This document shows, in pieces, positions 9,374 to 17,920 of a stretch of 40,518 nucleotides of DNA. Both the position numbers and the translations under genes were made by a program. This stretch comes from Desulfamplus sp. GTDB taxonomy: Bacteria; Desulfobacterota; Desulfobacteria; Desulfobacterales; Desulfobacteraceae. Location: positions 1 through 40,518 of the forward strand of contig JADFZQ010000028.1 of the NCBI GenBank assembly GCA_015232455.1. The letters run 5' to 3'. The notes under the pieces are model-generated. The model ran no database searches. It was given only the letters and a program-made list of their open reading frames with translations, and was not told the DNA's origin. Within the stretch, counting starts at the first letter, position 1, and every line of letters starts with the position of its first letter.

Positions 9374-10531
9374 TCACACAGCTGCTGCAATCTTTGTTGC
9401 TGCATCTTTAAGATCAACCGCACTTGTTAGATTTAATCCAGATTCAGCAAGAATCTTTCTACCAGTATCAACATTTGTTCCCTCCATACGAACAACCACA
9501 GGAATATTAATACCAGTCTTCTTCGCTGCCTGCACAACACCTTCAGCAAAAACATCGCATCGAAGAATTCCACCAAAAATATTAATAAGAATTGCTTTAA
9601 CCTTTTGATCCATCAGAATAATTCTAAGTGCATTTTCAACCATCTCTGAAGTTGCACCACCACCTACGTCCATGAAGTTGGCAGGTTTTGCACCAGCATT
9701 TTTAATAATATCCATTGTTGCCATTGCAAGACCAGCACCATTTACGATATTGCCCACATTGCCATCTAAGTTGATGTAATTTAGATTATATTTTGATGCT
9801 TCAACCTCTTGTGGATCCTCTTCGTCAAGATCGCGGTAGGCAAGCAAATCTTTATGGCGAAACATTGCATTTGAATCAATATCGACTTTGGCATCAAGTG
9901 CAAGAACCTGATTATCAACCGTAAGAATGAGCGGATTTATCTCCACAAGCGAACAATCATTGGCAGCAAACAGGGTATAAAGTTGTTTAACCATTCCAGA
10001 AAATGGCTTCATAGCATCAGATGGCATATCAAGTCCAAAAGCTAAATCTCTGATATGATAAGCCTGAATCCCGCAAAGCGGATCAACATAGACTTTGATA
10101 ATTTTTTCAGGGGTTTTGGCAGCAACCTCTTCAATGTCCATGCCGCCTTCTTGGCTTGCCATTATTACAATTTTTGCACTCTGGCGATCAACAAGCATAC
10201 TTAAATAAAGCTCTTTTGCTATTTTTTGCCCTGCTTCAACAAGAATCTTTTTCACCTCTTTACCAGCAGGGCCAGTTTGATGAGTAACCAGTGTCATTCC
10301 GAGAATTTGATTGGCAAGAGTTCCAACATCTTCGCGAGAAGATGCAAGTTTTACTCCCCCACCTTTACCACGTCCACCTGCGTGTATTTGGGCTTTTACA
10401 ACCACTGGATAACCACCAAGCTCGTCTGCAACAGCTTGAGCCTCTTCTTTTGAAAAGGCAACTTTTCCTTCAGGAACTGGAACATCATATTTTCTAAACA
10501 GCTCCTTTGCTTGATATTCGTGTATTTTCAT
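9374..10531 (-). CDS. sucC: Succinyl-CoA ligase (ADP-forming), beta subunit
   Basis: The nucleotide-binding chain of succinyl-CoA synthetase, 385 residues as usual. The N-terminal ATP-grasp domain starts '[15 protein letters not shown]' and contains the glycine-rich '[14 protein letters not shown]'. Metal/nucleotide residues lie around '[10 protein letters not shown]', and the C-terminal CoA-ligase part has '[15 protein letters not shown]'. It begins 25 bases after meaB and is followed by sucD. The order mutase-chaperone-ligase suggests a dedicated role in the methylmalonyl-CoA/succinate route rather than a general TCA cycle locus. Confidence 0.96.
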   Translation of the reverse strand: MKIHEYQAKELFRKYDVPVPEGKVAFSKEEAQAVADELGGYPVVVKAQIHAGGRGKGGGVKLASSREDVGTLANQILGMTLVTHQTGPAGKEVKKILVEAGQKIAKELYLSMLVDRQSAKIVIMASQEGGMDIEEVAAKTPEKIIKVYVDPLCGIQAYHIRDLAFGLDMPSDAMKPFSGMVKQLYTLFAANDCSLVEINPLILTVDNQVLALDAKVDIDSNAMFRHKDLLAYRDLDEEDPQEVEASKYNLNYINLDGNVGNIVNGAGLAMATMDIIKNAGAKPANFMDVGGGATSEMVENALRIILMDQKVKAILINIFGGILRCDVFAEGVVQAAKKTGINIPVVVRMEGTNVDTGRKILAESGLNLTSAVDLKDAATKIAAAV

Positions 10532-10556
10532 GCAATTTCCTTAAAATATAATTTTA

Positions 10557-11531
10557 TTATATAGTTAAACTTAATAGTATCTGTGCTGCGGCTGTTGGAG
10601 AAATCATCTGCCTCTCCACCTTCATTGCGATTTCTGGCAGACGTTCTGTAACATGCCTGTTTTCTTTAAATCTAAGTCTTAATCCCTCATCAATCAGATG
10701 CCACATCCACTCAAGAGACTGTTTTTGCCTCCGTTGATGCAACTCTCCTGTTTCCATCATCTTTTGACGATGCGATAGCACTGTTTCCCACACATTATTC
10801 GTGCCGTTTGGAAGAACAGAACTGCATGTCAAAACAGGGGGGTGCCATGTAGGAGACTCAGGAGTTATCATGTGCATTGCAATTTCATACTCATGGCGAG
10901 CTTTTGAAGCTCGCTCAAGGTTATCGCCATCAGCCTTGTTGATTACAATTGCATCTGCAACCTCAAGGATTCCTTTTTTTATTCCTTGAAGTTCATCGCC
11001 AGCTCCAGCTATCATCAACGCAAGAAAAAAATCAACCATTGTAGCAACTGTGATTTCTGATTGTCCAACTCCAACAGTTTCAACAAGAATAACATCAAAA
11101 CCCGCTGCTTCGCACACAAGCATTATTTCGCGTGTTCTGGCTGCAACTCCGCCTAAAGTTTCGCCTGATGGCGATGGTCTGATAAAGGTATTTGGGTGAG
11201 ATGAGAGTTTTTCCATACGGGTCTTATCACCCAAAATACTTCCACCACTTCTGCGACTTGATGGGTCAACAGCAAGAACCGCAATTTTATGACCTTTATC
11301 AGCAAGAGTGAGACCTAAATTCTCAACAAATGTGCTTTTACCAACACCAGGAACTCCTGTGATTCCAACACGAATTGAATTACCCGTGTGTGGAATAAGT
11401 GCATCCATCACGCGGGCTGCAATTCCTCTGTGTGCTGGTAAAACGCTTTCAATTAGTGTGATTGTTTTTGCAAGAGTGCGGCGGTTACCTTCAAGAACGC
11501 CTTGTATATAGTAATTATATGAATATGACAT
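10557..11531 (-). CDS. meaB: MeaB/ArgK-type GTPase, methylmalonyl-CoA mutase chaperone
   Basis: A 324-residue G3E-family GTPase that protects and reloads adenosylcobalamin-dependent methylmalonyl-CoA mutase. Walker A is GVPGVGKST (59-67). Other family signatures are 'DPSSRRSGGSILGDKTRM', the 'VETVGVGQSE' switch and the guanine-specificity motif NKAD. The C-terminal dimerisation region ('KQSLEWMWHLIDEGL') is present. It belongs with the mutase gene, from which it is now separated by the HEPN/99-residue pair, and it sits 25 bases before sucC. The name ArgK, used in older annotation, refers to the same family. Confidence 0.95.
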   Translation of the reverse strand: MSYSYNYYIQGVLEGNRRTLAKTITLIESVLPAHRGIAARVMDALIPHTGNSIRVGITGVPGVGKSTFVENLGLTLADKGHKIAVLAVDPSSRRSGGSILGDKTRMEKLSSHPNTFIRPSPSGETLGGVAARTREIMLVCEAAGFDVILVETVGVGQSEITVATMVDFFLALMIAGAGDELQGIKKGILEVADAIVINKADGDNLERASKARHEYEIAMHMITPESPTWHPPVLTCSSVLPNGTNNVWETVLSHRQKMMETGELHQRRQKQSLEWMWHLIDEGLRLRFKENRHVTERLPEIAMKVERQMISPTAAAQILLSLTI

Positions 11532-11611
11532 TAATTTTGTTTTTATCTCTCTTTCATAGCTTCATGCTGTAAGTCAACAGAGGTATATTTATCTTTATAT
11601 TCTGACATCCC

Positions 11612-11911
11612 TCATTCCCATGTAAAACTGAAATTACCAATCGTCTTAACATTTTTATCTGACCTTATTGGCATCAGACTTATAGGATATCCATATTCCA
11701 CAAAAATATCTTCCTGCTTTCCAGCTACATATTCTATGAAATCCATTACTTTATCATCATCAGCCCAATCAATGCCCTTTACAATAACCCATAAATGATT
11801 GGAACTACTTGGACTATCAGTAATTTCCCCTAATTCAATTTCAGGGTATTTTTTTTTTGCATAGTCCATCAGTTCGTTTATCAATTTTTCTTGAACATGA
11901 TTAAGTCTCAT
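11612..11911 (-). CDS. Small acidic protein paired with HEPN gene (function unknown)
   Basis: A 99-residue soluble protein. Its ATG overlaps the stop of the HEPN gene by four bases (ATGA), so translation is likely coupled. An N-terminal amphipathic helix ('HVQEKLINELMDYAKKKYPE') is followed by a mixed alpha/beta body with 'HLWVIVKGIDWADDDKVMDF' and 'VEYGYPISLMPI'. HEPN partners are often minimal nucleotidyltransferases, but no GSxxxG/DxD nucleotidyltransferase signature is visible. I recall similar small proteins next to HEPN genes in other bacteria but know no assigned function. The layout suggests an antitoxin or modulator, which is inference. Confidence 0.6.
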   Translation of the reverse strand: MRLNHVQEKLINELMDYAKKKYPEIELGEITDSPSSSNHLWVIVKGIDWADDDKVMDFIEYVAGKQEDIFVEYGYPISLMPIRSDKNVKTIGNFSFTWE

Positions 11912-12285
11912 TTCCTAATATCCTTTAAAATATCTTCTACAAAAATAACAGCTTTATCCAAAGTGCGTTTTGCTTTCTTTTTTTCAATATATTGATCAGA
12001 ATAATCTGCAATATCTCGAACATCCTGAACTAAATTAAGAAATCCTTTTAAATGAGCAAATCGCTTTGTTCCTAAAACAAATGCTTTTGAAAATTCAGCT
12101 TGAACCCAATCATGACCTATTTTTGCAGATTTAGGTCTGAATCCTTCTTTAAATAGAACAGCCACAGCAGCTTGAAACATTGCATAATATGCTCTATTGA
12201 TACAGGAATTGTAATATTCAAGTTCAAAACAAGATTTTGAGGCATTAATGCTTTCCTCTGATTTTTTTAAATAAACATTTTCCAT
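11908..12285 (-). CDS. HEPN domain protein, candidate toxin of a two-gene module
   Basis: A 125-residue all-helical protein of the HEPN superfamily (UPF0332-like). The core 'NSCINRAYYAMFQAAVAVLF' (R31) and the later R90-D-I-A-D-Y segment are family marks. The catalytic RX4-6H of HEPN ribonucleases is not present, because R90 is followed by DIADYSD with no His at the right spacing. It may therefore be a non-canonical or non-catalytic member. It lies 49 bases after the mutase gene and overlaps the 99-residue gene by 4 bases. The pair is wedged between mutase and its chaperone meaB, which are normally close neighbours, suggesting later insertion. Confidence 0.8.
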   Translation of the reverse strand: MENVYLKKSEESINASKSCFELEYYNSCINRAYYAMFQAAVAVLFKEGFRPKSAKIGHDWVQAEFSKAFVLGTKRFAHLKGFLNLVQDVRDIADYSDQYIEKKKAKRTLDKAVIFVEDILKDIRK

Positions 12286-12334
12286 AATTAGTTTATATAT
12301 ATTGCTTTATTATTTGCCTGTTTAAATTTTCAAA

Positions 12335-14494
12335 TTAAGCATCAATAATATTTAAGGTGCGATTTGCCGATTCTGTAACCACAGTCCCGGGACCAAAAAT
12401 ATCTGAAGCACCAGCTTGTTTGAGGAAATCATAATCTTGAGGCGGGATAATTCCACCAACCACAACTTTTATGTCATCAGCACCTTGACTTTTTAGTGCC
12501 GCAATTAACGCTGGAACAAGTGTTTTATGACCAGCAGCAAGGCTTGAAACTCCCACAACATGAACATCATTTTCTACTGCCATTCTTGCTGCCTCTTCTG
12601 GAGTTTGAAACATTGGGCTGATGTCAACATCAAACCCAAAATCAGCATAAGCTGTGGCAATAACTTTAACACCTCTGTCATGCCCATCTTGACCCATTTT
12701 AGTCAACAAAATTCTTGGGCGTCTGCCTGTTTTCTCTTGAAAATCTGCGGTTCTTTTTCTTAGTGATGCTAAAATTTCAGAATCTCCGAACTCAGAGGCG
12801 TAAACACCAGAAATACATTGAGTGGTAGCGACAAATCGTCCAAAAACCTTTTCCATTGCATCAGAAATCTCTCCAACCGTTGCTCTTGCTCTAATTGCTT
12901 CAATAGACGCTGCAAGAAGGTTGTTTTGCATTGTAGGTGTAGAACTTTTCGCATCTGACGATGGTGTGCATGATGCTGCTGCAACACGAGTGATATTTTC
13001 AAGTGCTGCTGCAACAGCATTATTATCTCTTTTAGCTTTTATCTCTTTAAGTCTTTGAATCTGCTCTTCACGAACAGAGTCAGAGACTTCAAGCACATCA
13101 ATTGGAGGTTCATCAGCAATTTTATATTTATTTACACCAACAATAACATCTAAGCCTTGATCAATGCGTGCCTGCCGTCTTGCAGCAACCTCTTCTATTC
13201 TCATTTTAGGCATACCAGTTTCAATTGCCTTTGCCATGCCTCCAAGATCATCAATCTCTTTTATAATCTTGCGAACTTCATCAATAATGTTCTGTGTTAA
13301 AGATTCCACATAATATGAGCCTCCAAGCGGATCAACAACAGAGCATACCTTTGACTCTTCTTGAACAATTATCTGGGTATTTCTTGCAATTCTGGCAGAT
13401 AGTTCAGTTGGAAGACCAACCGCTTCATCAAAAGAGTTTGTGTGAAGAGATTGAGTTCCGCCAAGAACTGCTGATAGACACTCAAGAGTTGTTCTGATTA
13501 TGTTGTTGTATGGGTCTTGCTGGGTTAAACTCCAGCCAGATGTCTGGCAGTGGGTTCTTAACATTTTAGATTTTGGACTTTTGGGATTGAATCTTGACAT
13601 AAGCTCTGCCCAAAGAAAACGGGCAGCTCTAAGCATTGCAATCTCCATAAAGAAATTCATACCAATTCCAAAGAAAAATGAAAGACGCGGGGCAAACGCA
13701 TCAACATCAAGACCAGCAGCAATTGCAGCTTTTACATATTCTACACCATCAGCAAGCGTGAATGCAGTCTGAAGAACTGAATCAGCTCCAGCTTCCATCA
13801 TGTGGTAGCCGCTTATACTTATTGTGTTGAATTTTGGCATATATTGAGAACAATAGCCAATAATATCAGCTACAATTTTCATTGATGGTGTTGGTGGATA
13901 GATATAGGTGTTACGAGTTAAATACTCTTTTAAAATATCATTTTGAATAGTGCCTGTAAGCTGCTCTTGCTTAACACCTTGCTCCTCTGCTGCAACAATG
14001 TATCCAGCAAGAATGGGAAGAACTGCACCATTCATAGTCATAGATACAGACATTTTATCAAGCGGAATCTGGTCAAACAAAATCTTCATATCTTCAACAG
14101 AATCAACAGCAACGCCAGCTTTTCCAACATCACCAAATACCCTTGGGTGATCAGAGTCATAACCTCTGTGCGTTGCAAGATCAAATGCAACTGATAAACC
14201 TTTTTGACCAGCAGCCAAATTTTTACGATAAAAAGCATTTGATTCACGGGCAGTTGAAAATCCCGCATATTGGCGAATTGTCCAAGGCTGATGAGTGTAC
14301 ATTGTGGCTCTTGGACCACGAACAAAAGGCTCAAATCCTGGTAAAGAGTCTTTAAATTCAACAGAATTAAGGTCTTCAGCCGTATAAAGAGGCTTTATTA
14401 TTATACCTTCTGGCATTTTTTTATTTAAAGAATCAAGAGGAACTGTTTTGAGTTCCTTCTCAGCCATCTTTTTCCATGTGTCTATATTTGACAT
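12335..14494 (-). CDS. mcmA: Methylmalonyl-CoA mutase, adenosylcobalamin-dependent, large chain
   Basis: Rearranges (R)-methylmalonyl-CoA and succinyl-CoA. A single 719-residue chain with the N-terminal TIM-barrel substrate domain ('[17 protein letters not shown]', '[17 protein letters not shown]', 'MTMNGAVLP', '[11 protein letters not shown]') and a C-terminal B12 domain beginning near residue 585. The cobalt-ligating histidine is H605 in GQDGHDRG, and '[12 protein letters not shown]' is typical of the same domain. The linker carries a Ser/Thr-rich segment at about 507-522 ([13 protein letters not shown]) that looks longer than usual. Seen alone, without a separate small subunit, it fits the one-chain catalytic type. 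The mcmA symbol is one of several in use (mutB, scpA). Confidence 0.96.
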   Translation of the reverse strand: MSNIDTWKKMAEKELKTVPLDSLNKKMPEGIIIKPLYTAEDLNSVEFKDSLPGFEPFVRGPRATMYTHQPWTIRQYAGFSTARESNAFYRKNLAAGQKGLSVAFDLATHRGYDSDHPRVFGDVGKAGVAVDSVEDMKILFDQIPLDKMSVSMTMNGAVLPILAGYIVAAEEQGVKQEQLTGTIQNDILKEYLTRNTYIYPPTPSMKIVADIIGYCSQYMPKFNTISISGYHMMEAGADSVLQTAFTLADGVEYVKAAIAAGLDVDAFAPRLSFFFGIGMNFFMEIAMLRAARFLWAELMSRFNPKSPKSKMLRTHCQTSGWSLTQQDPYNNIIRTTLECLSAVLGGTQSLHTNSFDEAVGLPTELSARIARNTQIIVQEESKVCSVVDPLGGSYYVESLTQNIIDEVRKIIKEIDDLGGMAKAIETGMPKMRIEEVAARRQARIDQGLDVIVGVNKYKIADEPPIDVLEVSDSVREEQIQRLKEIKAKRDNNAVAAALENITRVAAASCTPSSDAKSSTPTMQNNLLAASIEAIRARATVGEISDAMEKVFGRFVATTQCISGVYASEFGDSEILASLRKRTADFQEKTGRRPRILLTKMGQDGHDRGVKVIATAYADFGFDVDISPMFQTPEEAARMAVENDVHVVGVSSLAAGHKTLVPALIAALKSQGADDIKVVVGGIIPPQDYDFLKQAGASDIFGPGTVVTESANRTLNIIDA

Positions 14495-14516
14495 TTTAAA
14501 AAATCTCCTAATTGTT

Positions 14517-14779
14517 TTATTGAGGGTTAAAACTTTTGTTTATTTTTGCCTTTAATGCCTTGATTTCTTCAATATTCAAGCCAGTTACTTTTGCAATATT
14601 ATCAATATCAAGCAGACCTGCTGAAATTAAATTTAATGCAACTGTTTTTCTTCCTTTTTTTCACCAATTGTATAAGTAGATTCTACCATACTGGCTTGAT
14701 AATGAATATCATCTCTATATTTTTGATATGCTATTCGCTCTTCGTCTGGTAATTTGCTAATTAGTTTTCTTTTTGACAT
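14517..14779 (-). pseudogene. Decayed C-terminus of an Rpn/PD-(D/E)XK nuclease-type transposase
   Basis: From ATG 14779 one frame reads MSKRKLISKLPDEERIAYQ and continues to 'VESTYTIGEKK'. It then stops early, while the neighbouring frame continues with 'KTVALNLISAGLLDIDN' and 'VTGLNIEEIKALKAKI' to a stop at 14517. The switch occurs at a run of seven A (minus strand), and one more A would restore a continuous product. The composition matches the C-terminal tail of Rpn-family recombination-promoting nuclease/putative transposase proteins, whose catalytic N-terminal part is missing. It is a remnant, unless the run is a sequencing error, and even then the gene is truncated. Confidence 0.65.
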
Positions 14780-14810
14780 TAATTTTGCCTCTTTATATTA
14801 GACACAAACA

Positions 14811-14829
14811 AGCACGCCGTAGGGCTGTC
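14811..14829. repeat. Direct repeat, left copy, flanking the VapBC-like module
   Basis: AGCACGCCGTAGGGCTGTC occurs here and again, identically, at 15633-15651. After each copy the match continues loosely into '(A/T)TGCTGGGTTAA' or 'TTCTGGGTTAA'. The two copies bracket the toxin-antitoxin pair at 14939-15570, about 820 bases apart. Confidence 0.75.
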
Positions 14830-14938
14830 AGTTGGAATGCTGGGTTAAAACCTTTTAGCCTTTTATTAAAAGATTTGATTTATAACATCAGGCTTGGATT
14901 TAGATTAACTATCTGATTTCCAAGCATTACTTGATTGG

Positions 14939-15334
14939 TTAAGATGTTTTGAATAATTTTATCTGTTTTGATTCTTTCAATTTTTCGTCTTCAGTAATCA
15001 GTATAAAGTCATTTTCCAATGCTGTTGCAGCAATGAAACGGTCAGCTGGGTCTTTATGCGGAAGTTCAAGGCATCTGCTTTTAATGGCGATTGAGTGTGA
15101 TAACTGTACTTCTTGTACAGGACTTTGTTTTAAAGCTTCGGCTATCCATTCGTTTGGTGATGGTAAAAGTTCAATTCTCTTTTTCTCAGCTAAAATTAAA
15201 GTTTCCCATACCGTAATTGGAGATATGAATAACTCATTATCTTTGTTCTCAAGCACCTTCACAACTTTTGCGTCAAGTTTATCAGGCTCAATAAGACTCC
15301 ACAGCCATATATGTGTATCCAAAAGGTATTTCAT
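14939..15334 (-). CDS. vapC: PIN domain toxin, VapC-like ribonuclease
   Basis: A 131-residue PIN-domain protein starting MKYLLDTHIWLW. Acidic residues expected for metal-dependent RNase activity are D6, E44 (in VWETLILAEKK), D95/D98 (in KDPADRF) and D116 (in TEDEKL). This is the 'DTHIWLW' subgroup common as type II toxins. The ATG overlaps the stop of the upstream antitoxin gene by 4 bases (15331-15334), the usual translational coupling of such pairs. The module lies between epimerase and mutase, flanked by direct repeats, and is not expected to take part in metabolism. Confidence 0.9.
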   Translation of the reverse strand: MKYLLDTHIWLWSLIEPDKLDAKVVKVLENKDNELFISPITVWETLILAEKKRIELLPSPNEWIAEALKQSPVQEVQLSHSIAIKSRCLELPHKDPADRFIAATALENDFILITEDEKLKESKQIKLFKTS

Positions 15335-15570
15335 TCTGAAAGCACCTTCCAGTTTTCAGTGTCTTCTGCTGGAGAAATAATATCTCCTGTAATCCTACCT
15401 TTACTTTTCATACACCCAAGCCATGACTCTTGTTCAGGATAAAGAACGGGAACAATCTTTACTAAAAATTTTCCTTTATCCCTTATTATTACAGGTTGAT
15501 GAGAATTGACTACGGAGTTGATAACATCGTAAACATTATTCTGAAAATTAAAAAGCTGCACTTCTTCCAT
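15331..15570 (-). CDS. Phd/YefM-VapB-like antitoxin
   Basis: A 79-residue protein directly upstream of and overlapping the PIN toxin gene. The N-terminal part (residues 1-45, 'YDVINSVVNSHQPVIIRDKGKFLVKIVPV') resembles the Phd/YefM DNA-binding fold. The C-terminal part ('SPAEDTENWKVLSE') would be the flexible toxin-neutralising tail. Known antitoxins of this kind bind the PIN toxin and autorepress the operon. A GGAGA Shine-Dalgarno sequence precedes the ATG. The family call rests on fold-like pattern and context. Confidence 0.78.
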   Translation of the reverse strand: MEEVQLFNFQNNVYDVINSVVNSHQPVIIRDKGKFLVKIVPVLYPEQESWLGCMKSKGRITGDIISPAEDTENWKVLSE

Positions 15571-15596
15571 TATATTCTCCTTATCTTATGAAGGTT

Positions 15597-15646
15597 CCCT
15601 ACGGCGAACACTAACGCCAATTAGCACACAACAGCACGCCGTAGGG
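15597..15646. repeat. Inverted repeat within the right flank of the VapBC-like module
   Basis: CCCTACGGCG (15597-15606) and CGCCGTAGGG (15637-15646) are perfect complements separated by 30 bases. The right arm is part of the direct repeat at 15633-15651. The left flank copy at 14811 lacks the matching inverted arm. Confidence 0.7.
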
Positions 15647-15651
15647 CTGTC
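15633..15651. repeat. Direct repeat, right copy, flanking the VapBC-like module
   Basis: Identical 19-base copy of AGCACGCCGTAGGGCTGTC at 14811-14829. It lies upstream of the antitoxin gene in the 321-base spacer to the epimerase gene, which also holds the MITE-like element that starts at 15676 and no gene that I can see. Confidence 0.75.
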
Positions 15652-15675
15652 TGCTGAAATTCTGGGTTAAGATTT

Positions 15676-15825
15676 TGGTAGTGCCTAACATGTAGTGATG
15701 ATAAAAACTGCGTTATTAATACGTGATTTTTATATCTTATTGATTTATATAGATAAAGTAAATTTTATGACGCGGTATTATAACGCAATTATAATGCATA
15801 AATCACTACTTGTTTAGGACTACCA
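15676..15825. mobile_element. MITE-like element, copy 1 (about 150 bp)
   Basis: Bounded by near-perfect terminal inverted repeats. The left end TGGTAGTGCCTAACATGTAG (continuing TGAT, to 15699) pairs with the right end 15802-15825, whose complement reads TGGTAGTCCTAAACAAGTAG then TGAT. The interior has no coding potential and contains a second, imperfect dyad (GCGTTATTAATA against TATTATAACGC). A relative with similar ends lies at 35756-35860. The size, lack of genes and shared ends fit a miniature inverted-repeat element. No clear target duplication was identified here. Confidence 0.7.
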
Positions 15826-15891
15826 TATCAAACAAGTTCATAAGTTGCAGGGTTTAAGGATATGCTCTTAAATCCTGCAATAAATAGAGAT

Positions 15892-16296
15892 TTAATCCCG
15901 CTGACAAAGCTCAACCAAAACCCCAGCAGTTGCCTTTGGGTGAATAAAGGCAATCTTTGCCCCACCAGCACCAATTCTTGGTGTTTCGTCAATTAGTTTA
16001 ATTCCCTTATCCTTTAGCTCCTGCAAAGCCTCTTCAATATTTTCAACTCTAAATGCAATGTGTTGGATACCTTCACCTTTTTTCTCAATATATTTTGCAA
16101 CAGGTCCATCAGGAGATGTGGATTCAAGAAGCTCAACTTCACTCTCTCCAACTGGAAAAAAAGCAGTTGTAACTTTTTGAGTTTCAACAGTTTCAGCTCC
16201 TTCAAATTTCAGCCCAAGAACATCAGACCAAAAGCTCTTCCCATTTTCAATACTGTTTACAGCAATACCAAGATGATCAATTTTTGTGATTTTCAT
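15892..16296 (-). CDS. mce: Methylmalonyl-CoA epimerase
   Basis: Interconverts (S)- and (R)-methylmalonyl-CoA, connecting the carboxyltransferase to the mutase. It is a vicinal-oxygen-chelate (glyoxalase-fold) protein of 134 residues when started at ATG 16296, which follows AGAGGAG. A frame extending to 16326 adds ten residues without an equally good ribosome site. Likely metal ligands are H8 (KIDHLGIAV), H79 (GIQHIAFRV) and E129 (GVLVELCQ), with a further Gln/Glu near 41-55. It heads the minus-strand metabolic series, with the VapBC-like and Rpn insertions between it and the mutase gene. Confidence 0.95.
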   Translation of the reverse strand: MKITKIDHLGIAVNSIENGKSFWSDVLGLKFEGAETVETQKVTTAFFPVGESEVELLESTSPDGPVAKYIEKKGEGIQHIAFRVENIEEALQELKDKGIKLIDETPRIGAGGAKIAFIHPKATAGVLVELCQRD

Positions 16297-16526
16297 TCTA
16301 TTCTCCTCTATTTTTTTATGAATCAAAATGTTAAAAATATATGAAATTTATTGATGCTCTAAAGAGGCTTCAATGTCAACCACAAATGATGTTTACAATG
16401 GAAAACGGTTTATATTTTATAGTATATGAATCTCAGAGCTAAGTATAAGAAAGAGACCAAGCCCACAATAGCAATAATGTTAGGCTAAAACTTTAAGCAA
16501 AAAAGAAAATTTAATGCGGAGCTGCC

Positions 16527-17918
16527 ATGAATCAAGAAAAATATAACGAATCACTATTTAACTTTATAAAGCATTCACCAACTCAATACCATGCTGTAGC
16601 AAATATGGTAAAGACCCTTTCCAATAACGGATTTATCCCGCTTAAAGAGGACGAAAAATGGATAATTAAGCCCTATTCAAAATATTTTGTTACTCGAAAT
16701 GGCTCTTCAATTATCGCATTTTTAACAGGCGATAATTGCCCCTGGGAGAGCGGGATCAAACTTGTAGGTGCACACACAGATAGCCCATGCCTTAAAGTTA
16801 AGCCAATACCTGAAGTTAAGAATAATGGAATGGTTAGTATTGGAGTTGAAATTTATGGTGGGCTTATCCTTAACAGTTGGCTTGATAGAGGGCTTAATCT
16901 TGCGGGCAGAGTTACAGTGCTTTCACTAAATGATGATGGCAAAGAGAGTATATTCACACTTCTTGTCAACTATGATTCAGCTTTAGCAACTATTCCCTCT
17001 CTTGCGATTCACCTTGACAGAGATGTAAACACCAAAAAAGTTCTAAACCCACAAGTTGATATGCTGCCATTGTTGGATACAATTAGAAATACAAACGGAA
17101 GCACGGCAAAAATGAAGTTTAGAGAAATACTACTTGAGCAGGTCATTAAACAACACTCAAATATAAATATCAAAGAGTTACTTGATTTTGATTTAAGTTT
17201 TTCTGATTCACAGCCTCCTTTTTTTACAGGAGCTAATCAAACTATGATCTCAAGCCCAAGACTTGATAATCTTCTCTCTTGTCATGCTGCCCTTAAAAGT
17301 ATTGTTCGTAGTACCAATGGCTCTATTGATAAAAAGTTTTCTACCAATTCTAATCCGAATGATGTTGCTGCTGCTAATAGTTTTGCACCTTGTATGATAG
17401 TTTGTACTGACCACGAAGAGGTTGGAAGTGATACGGCATCAGGTGCCAGAGGCTCTTTTTTAAGTTCAGTTCTCTCAAGGTTAATTCCCAATACTGAAGA
17501 CAGAATCCGCTCTTATGCAAAATCTTTTATAATATCTTTAGATAATGCTCACGCTCTTCACCCTTCATATAATGAACGTCATGATCTAAATCATGCACCT
17601 CTGATAAACAATGGACCTGTATTAAAAATTAATGGTTCGCAAAGATATGCTTCAGATTGTGAATCGTCAGCTATGTTCCGATATATATGCAGATGTGCTG
17701 ATATACCCATGCAGACCTTTGTTATGCGAAGCGATATGCCGTGTGGCAGCACAATAGGTCCTGCTATATCATCAAGCACAGGGATAAAAACTGTTGACGT
17801 AGGTGCACCAACGCTTGGAATGCACTCAATCCGAGAAATTACAGGCTCAGACGATCCATTTATGTTATTTAAGGCAGTAAATCAATTTTTCTCAATGGAT
17901 TTACCGCCTATACTATAA
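16527..17918 (+). CDS. apeB: M18 family aminopeptidase (aspartyl aminopeptidase type)
   Basis: A 463-residue cytoplasmic zinc aminopeptidase that releases N-terminal acidic or other residues from peptides. Metal and catalytic signatures of family M18 are H83-x-D85 in 'LVGAHTDSPCLKVKP', 'SPRLDNL' (D247), 'CTDHEEVGS' (D295, E297, E298) and 'SLDNAHALHP' (H342), with a C-terminal His in 'LGMHSIRE'. It starts after a GGAG. It diverges from mce across a 200-base spacer and converges on the FAD oxidoreductase gene with only 2 bases between the stop codons. Confidence 0.93.
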   Translation: MNQEKYNESLFNFIKHSPTQYHAVANMVKTLSNNGFIPLKEDEKWIIKPYSKYFVTRNGSSIIAFLTGDNCPWESGIKLVGAHTDSPCLKVKPIPEVKNNGMVSIGVEIYGGLILNSWLDRGLNLAGRVTVLSLNDDGKESIFTLLVNYDSALATIPSLAIHLDRDVNTKKVLNPQVDMLPLLDTIRNTNGSTAKMKFREILLEQVIKQHSNINIKELLDFDLSFSDSQPPFFTGANQTMISSPRLDNLLSCHAALKSIVRSTNGSIDKKFSTNSNPNDVAAANSFAPCMIVCTDHEEVGSDTASGARGSFLSSVLSRLIPNTEDRIRSYAKSFIISLDNAHALHPSYNERHDLNHAPLINNGPVLKINGSQRYASDCESSAMFRYICRCADIPMQTFVMRSDMPCGSTIGPAISSSTGIKTVDVGAPTLGMHSIREITGSDDPFMLFKAVNQFFSMDLPPIL

Positions 17919-17920
17919 AA

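Noticed and set aside
14949-15380. 143-residue plus-strand reading frame
   Set aside because: It is antisense to the PIN toxin gene and the end of the antitoxin gene, both well supported by motifs and overlap; its composition is that of a shadow frame.
15590-15675. Possible integron attC site next to the VapBC-like module
   Set aside because: The arms CTAACGCC and GGGTTAA recall attC ends, but the outer cores do not match RYYYAAC/GTTRRRY and no integrase is present, so only a repeat is reported.
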